A stretch of DNA of 8,565 bases, taken from NCBI GenBank assembly GCA_029776555.1, contig JAKOSZ010000070.1, forward strand, positions 1 to 8,565, given 5' to 3'. The notes under the pieces were generated by a model, which ran no database searches, had not been told where the DNA came from, and saw nothing but the letters and a program-made list of their open reading frames with translations. The first letter of the stretch is position 1. The number at the start of each line of letters is the position of its first letter. The stretch is from Bacillota bacterium. Its GTDB lineage: Bacteria > Bacillota > Clostridia > Acetivibrionales > JAKOSZ01. Positions 1-4,668 of this stretch are shown here, piece by piece. The translations under genes were made by a program, and so were the position numbers.

Positions 1-151
1 ATGAAGTTCCTGTTCGTCAGGCCGGGACTTTGCCTCCGACTTCCTTCAGATTCCACCTCGCGATGGACACCCTTGTCTTTGGCTAACGGTTGGTGCTATC
101 AACCCCCGTAACGGACTTTCACCGTCAAGGTCGCGCGCATGCCGCGCGCAC
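1..151 (-). mobile_element. Group IIC intron, 5' end (truncated by window edge)
   Basis: On the minus strand, bases 151 to 1 read as the 5' part of domain I of a bacterial group II intron. It starts GTGCGCGCGGCATGCGCGCG and continues with GGTGAAAGTCCG, CAAGGGTGTCC, GGAATCTGAAGGAAG, and GACGAACAGGAACTTCAT at the window edge. These blocks match, in order and spacing, my recollection of the Oceanobacillus iheyensis group IIC intron (starts GUGUGCCCGGCAUGG, then GGUGAGAGUCCCG, CAAGGGUGUCC, GGAAUCUGAAGGAAG, GAACUUCAU). The intron is a self-splicing ribozyme that moves by retrohoming with its encoded reverse transcriptase/maturase; that ORF and the 3' domains lie outside the window. Its 5' boundary, between 151 and 152, falls one base after the T-run of the T-box terminator. 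This fits the known preference of class IIC introns for sites just downstream of intrinsic terminator hairpins. The intron runs in the same direction as the leader, so it would be transcribed whenever the T-box antiterminates. Confidence 0.9.
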
Positions 152-366
152 TAAAAAAACCTCTCATCCCGGCAAGGGACGAGAGGTTTCTCCCGTGGTT
201 CCACCCTAATTTGTACTCATTGTGATTGTAACGTAATCAACGTCCCGGCTCGGAGCTGGTTTTCAGCCGGTGTGCAATAAAAGCGCTTTCAGCCTGCGGC
301 GCTTTCTCTCTTTAATGCCCTGGGCCGGCTTACTTGTCTCTTCATGGCCGGTTGTCTTTATTTATT
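152..366 (-). promoter_or_regulatory. T-box riboswitch leader, probable threonine specificity
   Basis: This is a tRNA-sensing leader RNA transcribed from about 366 toward 152. Stem I shows the kink-turn/S-turn face (ATGAAGAGACAAGTA), an AGAGAG bulge and an apical GGCTGAAA. The opposite face of the specifier loop is GAAAACCAGCTCCGAG, flanked by pairing GCCGG/CCGGC arms. Aligning the GAA lead-in and CCGAG tail with the serS leader in this window puts the specifier codon at 258-260, read ACC (Thr) and followed by a purine. A small TGATT/AATCA hairpin follows, then the T-box AGGGTGGAACCACGGG at 192-207. Its UGGA bulge would pair with NCCA carrying U73, a discriminator used by Gram-positive tRNA-Thr but also by tRNA-Gly and tRNA-Cys. 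The regulated gene is not in the window; thrS is the natural guess. The Thr assignment is an inference from specifier alignment. Confidence 0.9.
153..186 (-). terminator. Intrinsic terminator of the T-box leader, and intron target
   Basis: The minus strand forms an 11-bp stem, CCTCTCGTCCC with GGGATGAGAGG (one G-U pair), a 5-base loop TTGCC, then seven T at 159-153. The 5' arm lies just after the T-box core, so it competes with the antiterminator, as expected for transcriptional attenuation. The group IIC intron begins two bases beyond the last T. Confidence 0.93.
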
Positions 367-372
367 ATAGAT

Positions 373-400
373 ATTATAGCAATATTCATACTAAAGTCAA
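373..400 (-). promoter_or_regulatory. Promoter of the Thr T-box transcript
   Basis: On the minus strand TTGACT (395-400) and a perfect TATAAT (373-378) are separated by 16 bp, a good sigma-A promoter. Transcription would start near 366, immediately before stem I. It lies back to back with the plus-strand promoter at 428-456; their -35 boxes are 27 bp apart. Confidence 0.8.
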
Positions 401-427
401 CAGCCAGTGAGGCTGAAAATTGGTTTC

Positions 428-456
428 TTGCAAACCTTGACCCCGTATTATATCAT
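428..456 (+). promoter_or_regulatory. Promoter of the 68-aa gene
   Basis: TTGCAA (428-433), a 17-bp spacer and TATCAT (451-456) form a plausible sigma-A promoter. The predicted start near 463 leaves a leader of about 16 nt that consists almost only of the ribosome binding site. It diverges from the T-box promoter. Confidence 0.5.
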
Positions 457-478
457 AATAGCAAAAAGGAGGCCTGTT

Positions 479-685
479 ATGGTCAAATTCACAATTGTGG
501 ACACAGGCGGCAACAAGAGGGACATTGTATACCTGGTAAGGGAGCTCCGGCAGAAAAACCTCATATCCGGCACCGAAAAGGACGAGGCCGGCGAAACCAT
601 ATACATCACCAACAACATTGCCGGTGTGAAACGCGTTATGGAAGACTACGACGGGCTCCTGCTGGATTTGGTAAGGGAGAGATAA
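479..685 (+). CDS. Small hypothetical protein, 68 aa
   Basis: The reading frame stays open upstream to 407, but the start is set at ATG 479 because an AAAAAGGAGG ribosome binding site (463-472) ends 6 nt before it. The product begins MVKFTIVDTGGNKRD and ends DGLLLDLVRER. It has no signal peptide, membrane segment or cysteine. It is mixed-charge, with a likely beta-alpha-beta character: FTIVDTGG, then the helix DIVYLVRELRQKN, then the strand ETIYITN and a second helix VKRVMEDYDGLLLDL. I do not recognise the family. The gene faces away from the threonine T-box and is followed by the 50-aa membrane gene, which has its own promoter. The near-consensus ribosome binding site and promoter argue for a real gene; no function is assigned. 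Confidence 0.75.
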   Translation: MVKFTIVDTGGNKRDIVYLVRELRQKNLISGTEKDEAGETIYITNNIAGVKRVMEDYDGLLLDLVRER

Positions 686-782
686 GCAGCTGTGGCAGCG
701 GCAAAGCCTGAGCCGGTGATGCTCTTGCCGGCCCTGGCAAAAGCGGGATAAGCTCCCCGCTGAAGCAGCCTTCCGCCCCAAA

Positions 783-811
783 CCCTTGATTTCCGGGCAA
801 TAAGGGATTTT
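783..811 (+). terminator. Weak possible terminator after the 68-aa gene
   Basis: CCCTT (783-787) can pair with AAGGG (802-806) across a 14-base loop, followed by ATTTTT. The stem is short and overlaps the upstream part of the next promoter, so this is only a tentative call. Confidence 0.25.
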
Positions 812-821
812 TGGCATTAGA

Positions 822-830
822 TGGTATAAT
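822..830 (+). promoter_or_regulatory. Extended -10 promoter of the 50-aa gene
   Basis: TGGTATAAT is a full extended -10 element with a perfect TATAAT at 825-830. No good -35 box sits at the right distance, which is tolerated by extended -10 promoters. The same TGGTAT core recurs in the murI and serS promoters of this window. Confidence 0.6.
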
Positions 831-863
831 TGTTCTTGTACAAAAGACAAGGTGGTGTCCGCA

Positions 864-1016
864 ATGAGGGTTAAAAGGCTTCACAAGTTCCGCAGGCTGA
901 GGTGGAAGAGAAGGCTGTTGATTTTACTGATAGCCGTTGTCACCCCCTGCCTTTCGGTCTTTATAGGATATTTACTCACCTCGGTGGTAATACTGCCGGC
1001 ACTGGCGGAAAAGTGA
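864..1016 (+). CDS. Small basic single-span membrane protein, 50 aa
   Basis: An ATG at 864 is preceded by AAGGTGG (849-855, 8 nt spacing) and by an extended -10 promoter about 35 bp upstream. The product opens with a strongly basic stretch (MRVKRLHKFRRLRWKRR, nine Arg/Lys in 17 residues). One hydrophobic segment follows, about residues 18-47 (LLILLIAVVTPCLSVF then IGYLLTSVVILPALA), and the protein ends EK. By the positive-inside rule the N-terminus should be cytoplasmic. One cysteine (residue 33) lies in the membrane segment, and a proline near residue 32 may kink it. There is no recognised domain. The basic-then-hydrophobic layout is shared by many tiny Firmicute membrane proteins and by signal anchors, so a sporulation or envelope role is possible but unsupported. 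The expression signals and amino-acid pattern make a real gene likely. Confidence 0.6.
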   Translation: MRVKRLHKFRRLRWKRRLLILLIAVVTPCLSVFIGYLLTSVVILPALAEK

Positions 1017-1050
1017 CAGGCGGCTCCCGGCCGTCCGCCCGTTGCACATA

Positions 1051-1080
1051 GGAACTGTCCCCCTGGACACTGGCAGCTCC
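1051..1080. repeat. Imperfect hairpin related to the GGGACAGC repeat
   Basis: GGAACTGTC (1051-1059) and GGCAGCTCC (1072-1080) can pair at eight of nine positions around a 12-base loop. The arms resemble those of the 1104-1140 element (GGAGCTG/CAGCTCC core). It may be a decayed or sister copy. No T-run follows on either strand. Confidence 0.4.
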
Positions 1081-1103
1081 CGGCTGTGCTTTGCAAAATA
1101 TAT

Positions 1104-1140
1104 GGAGCTGCCCCTCAGTTTAACCTTTTGGGACAGCCCC
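1104..1140 (-). repeat. Dispersed hairpin repeat, copy 1, downstream of comEA
   Basis: Read on the minus strand, GGGGCTGTCCC and GGGGCAGCTCC form a complete 11-bp stem with two G-U pairs around a 15-base loop AAAAGGTTAAACTGA. On the plus strand the same positions are A-C mismatches, so the functional RNA is probably the minus strand. The element begins 6 nt after the comEA stop codon and is followed by ATATATTTT, a poor U-tract. It could act as a terminator or 3'-end stabiliser. A second copy, same stem and nearly the same loop, lies at 3938-3974. Confidence 0.7.
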
Positions 1141-1146
1141 CGGCTC

Positions 1147-1890
1147 CTATTTCACCCTAATGAGTCCTTTCAGGCTCTCAAACTTTTTAGGGCCTATTCC
1201 GCTTACGTTCATAATGTCCTCAATTCTCTCAAAGGGCCCGTTTTTATTCCTGTACTCAATAATATCCCTGGCGGTCTTTTCTCCTATCCCGGGCAGGGTC
1301 ACCAGCTCCTCCAGGGTCCCGGTGTTTATGTTAACTATCGCGGGGGTTTTATCCTTTATGTCCTCCGGCAGCACGGCTCCCCCACTGTCGGTCCTTATTT
1401 CCACTCCGGTGCCCGCCGGGTGGGCCTCAAGGCTCCGGGCACCGGTGCCGCTCCCGGCGCCTGCCGTCTCCTCACTTCCGGCTTCTTCATCCTTCGCCCT
1501 CACCCTAATCCAGGTGTTTTCATTCAGCGCATACACCAGGTTTATGTTTTCGGCGTCGGCCTCCTCAGTAAATCCCCCGGCGGCTTTTACCGCGTCATCT
1601 ATTATCTGGCCCCTTTTTAAGGTCACTATGCCGGGCTTTTTCACACAGCCGGTTATAAACACCTTTATCTCATCTTCACTCGTAACGGCTCCTTCCCCGT
1701 CGAAAGCTTTTTCACCCGCCTTATCCGGATTTTCAAAGCCGTCCCCGCCTTCCTCAATCTCTGCCGTAATCACAAAGCCACCGCTTTCCCTAATGAGGTA
1801 ACCCGTCACGATCAAAGCGGCGGCAAAAAGCGCCGCCAGGGCCGGCAGCAGCCACTTTTTAAACTTTCCTTCAAGCTTCAGGACAAACAT
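1147..1890 (-). CDS. comEA: Competence protein ComEA, SLBB plus helix-hairpin-helix DNA receptor
   Basis: The 247-residue protein is the membrane-anchored double-stranded DNA receptor of the competence DNA-uptake machinery. It would sit on the outer face of the membrane and hand DNA to the ComEC channel. Residues 1-12 are basic, about 13-32 form a membrane anchor, and 33-72 are an acidic linker. Residues 75-131 are an SLBB domain (IKVFITGCVKKPGIVTL, then ALNENTWIRVR), and 132-184 are a Gly/Ala/Glu-rich linker. Residues 185-247 are a tandem helix-hairpin-helix domain with the two DNA-gripping turns LPGIG (199-203) and VSGIG (229-233). This layout and length are usual for Firmicute ComEA. The ATG at 1890 has only a weak upstream AGGGTTGATGG. 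comEC is not adjacent within the window, although it often is. The hairpin repeat starts 6 nt past the stop. Confidence 0.95.
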   Translation of the reverse strand: MFVLKLEGKFKKWLLPALAALFAAALIVTGYLIRESGGFVITAEIEEGGDGFENPDKAGEKAFDGEGAVTSEDEIKVFITGCVKKPGIVTLKRGQIIDDAVKAAGGFTEEADAENINLVYALNENTWIRVRAKDEEAGSEETAGAGSGTGARSLEAHPAGTGVEIRTDSGGAVLPEDIKDKTPAIVNINTGTLEELVTLPGIGEKTARDIIEYRNKNGPFERIEDIMNVSGIGPKKFESLKGLIRVK

Positions 1891-2020
1891 GCCATCAACC
1901 CTATCCTAAATTAATGTTCTTCAATTAAATTCTATATATTGTTACAAAATCCTCCATATAAAGCGACTATTTTTGTTCCTTCATTTGTCCTGCCGTTCAA
2001 AAATTGGCTTATTATCGGAT

Positions 2021-2042
2021 TTTTTGCGCCGCGGCGCAAAAA
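2021..2042. promoter_or_regulatory. Perfect 22-bp palindrome, possible operator
   Basis: The half-site TTTTTGCGCCG is followed directly by its exact reverse complement CGGCGCAAAAA, centred between 2031 and 2032 with no loop. It stands in the 233-bp divergent region between comEA and the acyl-CoA synthetase gene. It ends 28 bp before the synthetase -10 candidate at 2071, so it adjoins or overlaps the -35 zone. The lack of a loop favours a DNA site for a dimeric regulator over an RNA hairpin, although a small hairpin with a CGCG loop and a T/A tract on both sides could also act as a terminator. The regulator is unknown. Confidence 0.55.
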
Positions 2043-2070
2043 TCTGTTTTAATATTTGCAGTCCTTAATA

Positions 2071-2076
2071 TATAAT
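2071..2076 (+). promoter_or_regulatory. Possible -10 box of the acyl-CoA synthetase gene
   Basis: TATAAT stands 47 bp before the GTG start in a very AT-rich stretch. No convincing -35 is seen (TTTAAT at 2048-2053 is the best at 17 bp), so the promoter may need an activator or may be placed wrongly. Confidence 0.35.
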
Positions 2077-2123
2077 ATTATTTACTAAAACGGCTCATCC
2101 ATTTAAGAAAGGAGTGATGCGAA

Positions 2124-3842
2124 GTGGTTTTGGAGCCCTTATTCAAAGTGAGGCCAATAAGGGACTTAAAGGACATGCTTGAGCAGAGCGCCGATCTGTT
2201 CGGGGAAAAGAACGCATTTTTATTGAAGGACGAAAAAGGAGAATACAAAGGAATAAAATTCAGCGAGTTTAAAAGCGAAGTGGACGGCCTGGGCACAGCG
2301 CTTATAAGCTTAGGGCTGAAAGATAAGCACATTGCGGTCATTGGCGAAAACCGGTATGAGTGGTGTGTGGCTTACCTTGCCGTAGTAAACGGCACCGGTG
2401 TGGTTGTGCCCCTTGACAAGGAACTGCCGCCGGCGGAAATCCAGACCCTGCTCGTCCGCTCCGAAGCCAGCGCGGTTATCTTTTCTTCAAAGCTCTATCC
2501 TGAAATTGAGTCTATCGCTTCCTCCCTCCCTTCCGTCAAGTATTTTATTTGCATGGACGCGGATGAGGACGCAGAAGGCTTCCTGTCCATGAAAAAGCTG
2601 ATTGAAAAAGGAAGGCGGCTGATTGATTCGGGGGACAGGAGTTTTTTAGACGCCCAGGTTGACAATGAAGCCATGAACATGCTCATTTTCACCTCGGGAA
2701 CAACCGATGTGTCCAAGGGGGTAATGCTTTCCCACAAAAACATCTGCTCCAACATGATGGCGGTCTGTTCAGCCCTTTACATCGACAGCAATGACTCGGC
2801 TTTGTCAATGCTTCCCCTCCACCACACCTATGAGTGCACGTGCGGTTTCCTGGTAATGATCTATAACGGCTGTACCATTTCCTTTATAGAAGGGCTCAAG
2901 CATATTGCCAAAAACTTAAAGGAATTTAAACCCTCCATAATAATGTGCGTCCCCCTTATCCTTGAAAACATGTACAGGAAAATATGGGAGCAGGCGTCCA
3001 AAAAACGGGGAATGAAAACCAAGCTGAAGGCGGCTTTATTTATCAGCAAAGTGCTTTACAGGGGCTTAAAGATTGATTTGCGCAAAAAAATTTTCAAACA
3101 GATACATGAAACCCTGGGCGGCAAGCTGAGACTCATCATCTCAGGGGCTGCGGCGATAGACCCTGTAGTGTCTCACGGTTTTGAAGCCATGGGTGTGACA
3201 ATCCGCCAGGGTTACGGGCTAACCGAGTGTTCCCCCATTGTCACGGTAAACAGGGACAATTTTTACAGGCATGATTCCATCGGCCAGCCCCTCCCGGGCT
3301 TCCAGGTGAAGCTTGTGGACGTAAACAGCGAGGGAGTGGGCGAAATAGCCGTCAAGTGCGACAGCGTCATGCTGGGTTACTACAAAAACCCCGAGGCGAC
3401 GGAGAAGGTGCTTAAGGACGGCTGGCTTTATACCGGCGACCTGGCCTATATGGACGATTCCTGCCTCTTCTACGTGACAGGCCGGAAGAAAAACGTCATA
3501 GTCACCAAGAACGGGAAAAACATATACCCCGAAGAGGTGGAGATTTACTTAAACAGGAGTTCCTATATACAGGAGTCAATGGTCTACGGGAAATACGACG
3601 AGGCTTCCGGGGAAACATACGTACACGCCCAGATCTACCCCGACCTGGAAGCCATAAAGGCCAAACTGAGAGTTTCCGAACTCACCGATGAGACCGTTTG
3701 GAATGTCATCAACAGCGAGATAAAACTCTTTAACAACAACATGCCCCTCTACATGAGGATAAGGCAGTTCACCATACGCGAAAACGAGTTTGCCAAGACC
3801 ACCACCAGAAAGATTAAGCGGTACCTGGAAAAGATCAGCTGA
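2124..3842 (+). CDS. AMP-forming long-chain acyl-CoA synthetase
   Basis: The 572-residue cytoplasmic or membrane-associated enzyme would activate a fatty acid with ATP to an acyl-adenylate and then form acyl-CoA. The ANL-superfamily core motifs are present in order. They are the phosphate-binding TSGTTDVSKG (190-199), the adenine-binding GYGLTE (363-368), YTGDL with its ribose-binding Asp (436-440), the hinge GRKKNVIVTKNG (453-464) and the C-terminal TTTRKIKR, whose Lys563 fits the adenylation lysine. The length and the LPLHHTYE segment (230-237) match the long-chain FadD/FACS branch more than acetyl-CoA synthetases, but the substrate cannot be read from sequence. The start is GTG at 2124, set by AAAGGAG (2108-2114) 9 nt upstream; the nearby ATG at 2116 is out of frame. 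The gene is alone on its strand and ends at a strong terminator. Confidence 0.92.
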   Translation: MVLEPLFKVRPIRDLKDMLEQSADLFGEKNAFLLKDEKGEYKGIKFSEFKSEVDGLGTALISLGLKDKHIAVIGENRYEWCVAYLAVVNGTGVVVPLDKELPPAEIQTLLVRSEASAVIFSSKLYPEIESIASSLPSVKYFICMDADEDAEGFLSMKKLIEKGRRLIDSGDRSFLDAQVDNEAMNMLIFTSGTTDVSKGVMLSHKNICSNMMAVCSALYIDSNDSALSMLPLHHTYECTCGFLVMIYNGCTISFIEGLKHIAKNLKEFKPSIIMCVPLILENMYRKIWEQASKKRGMKTKLKAALFISKVLYRGLKIDLRKKIFKQIHETLGGKLRLIISGAAAIDPVVSHGFEAMGVTIRQGYGLTECSPIVTVNRDNFYRHDSIGQPLPGFQVKLVDVNSEGVGEIAVKCDSVMLGYYKNPEATEKVLKDGWLYTGDLAYMDDSCLFYVTGRKKNVIVTKNGKNIYPEEVEIYLNRSSYIQESMVYGKYDEASGETYVHAQIYPDLEAIKAKLRVSELTDETVWNVINSEIKLFNNNMPLYMRIRQFTIRENEFAKTTTRKIKRYLEKIS

Positions 3843-3894
3843 CGGCATGGATGGTTAAAGAGGCAAAGCTTTTAAAGTCAAAAGGAAGCGCGAA

Positions 3895-3926
3895 AACGGA
3901 CAGCTTTGAGCTGTCCGTTATCTTTT
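3895..3926. terminator. Bidirectional intrinsic terminator between convergent genes
   Basis: AACGGACAGC (3895-3904) pairs perfectly with GCTGTCCGTT (3910-3919) around the loop TTTGA. It is followed on the plus strand by ATCTTTT and on the minus strand by a TTTT run. It closes the acyl-CoA synthetase transcript 53 bp after its stop, and could also stop transcripts from the opposing HAD gene cluster. Its stem contains the GGACAGC core also found in the neighbouring hairpin repeat. Confidence 0.85.
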
Positions 3927-3937
3927 CCAAATTGAAA

Positions 3938-3974
3938 GAGCTGCCCCTTCGGTTCAACCTTTTGGGACAGCCCC
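3938..3974 (-). repeat. Dispersed hairpin repeat, copy 2, downstream of the HAD gene
   Basis: On the minus strand GGGGCTGTCCC, loop AAAAGGTTGAACCGA, then GGGGCAGCTC match copy 1 (1104-1140), apart from four loop changes and the last stem base. The internal GGTTGAACC of this copy is itself a 4-bp stem. As in copy 1, exactly 6 nt separate the stop codon of the upstream minus-strand gene from the repeat, and a T-rich stretch (TTTCAATTT) follows. It may serve as the 3' terminator of the murI cluster. Confidence 0.7.
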
Positions 3975-3980
3975 TGTTGT

Positions 3981-4637
3981 TTACCGGATAAATGAAGCCA
4001 GCTTTCTAATATCGTCCACAACAAAGTCCGGCGAGGACAAAAGGAGCTTCTCCCTTGAGCCAAGGCCGTAAGTGACGCCGCAGGTAAGGGTTCCTATGCT
4101 CTTTCCCGCTTCGATGTCGGTATGGGAATCGCCTGTCATAAGCGCCAGTTCCGGTTTTTCACCGAAATGGTCCAGCACCTTCACAAGGCCTTCCGGGTCG
4201 GGTTTCATCCTTTTAAGGGACTCGGGTCCCAGCACCATGCCGAAATACCTGAGCACCCCAAACTTCTCAAGTATCCTCATGGCTATTGCCTGGGGCTTGT
4301 TGGTCACTACCGCCATCTTCTTGTCTTTGAACCGTTCCAGGATTTCCTCAACACCGGGGTAAAGGCGGGTTTTCACAATGGGGTTGTCATAGTAGTAAGA
4401 TTTGTAGTCCACAAAGGCTTTTTGGATCGTATCCTCATCGCTGCCTTTAAAACACATCCTTATCAGGTAGAGTCCTCCAAAGCCCACATAGTTTATGATT
4501 TCCTCCTTGGAAAGCTTCTCCCTGCCGTATTTCTCCAGGGTATGGTTTACTGCGTTGGCTATGTCCTCCCCTGAGTCAATGATTACACCGTCTAAGTCGA
4601 ATATGATGACATTGACCTTGGCTTTCTCCCTTTTCAT
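3981..4637 (-). CDS. HAD-superfamily phosphatase, phosphoglycolate phosphatase-like
   Basis: The 218-residue soluble protein carries all four HAD motifs. These are DLDGVIIDS with nucleophile Asp14 and acid/base Asp16, VVTNK with Thr112, the motif III lysine in LKRMKPDP (Lys145) and GDSHTDIEAG with Asp170/Asp174 for magnesium. The helical cap between residues about 20 and 90 marks subfamily IA, as in Gph, PpaX and beta-phosphoglucomutase. Phosphoglycolate or pyrophosphate are family-level guesses and the substrate is not determined. The ATG at 4637 is fixed by an in-frame TAA just upstream; its GGAGG (4650-4654) is 12 nt away, longer than ideal. It is the last gene of the cluster with murI and the Ntn-hydrolase, 31 nt after the latter. 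Confidence 0.88.
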   Translation of the reverse strand: MKREKAKVNVIIFDLDGVIIDSGEDIANAVNHTLEKYGREKLSKEEIINYVGFGGLYLIRMCFKGSDEDTIQKAFVDYKSYYYDNPIVKTRLYPGVEEILERFKDKKMAVVTNKPQAIAMRILEKFGVLRYFGMVLGPESLKRMKPDPEGLVKVLDHFGEKPELALMTGDSHTDIEAGKSIGTLTCGVTYGLGSREKLLLSSPDFVVDDIRKLASFIR

Positions 4638-4668
4638 CGCAAGTTATGTCCTCCAGTCCTATGTATTT

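Noticed and set aside
132..150. GC-rich near-palindrome GCGCGCATGCCGCGCGC
   Set aside because: It is the first helix at the 5' end of the group II intron, not a separate element.
742..761. Hairpin AGCGGG/CCCGCT after the 68-aa gene as a terminator
   Set aside because: The stem is only 6 bp and no T-run follows.
334..850. Overlapping open frames of 125 aa (plus) and 154 aa (minus) around the first small gene
   Set aside because: They cross the T-box promoter and leader or run antisense to the 68-aa gene, lack ribosome binding sites, and have Cys/Arg/His-rich low-complexity composition.
1042..1801. Long plus-strand frames (192 and 213 aa) opposite comEA
   Set aside because: They are antisense shadows of a clear comEA gene, Ser/Pro-rich, without ribosome binding sites.
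3853..3993. A 46-codon plus-strand frame after the acyl-CoA synthetase
   Set aside because: It reads through the terminator hairpin, the repeat and into the convergent HAD gene, and has no ribosome binding site.
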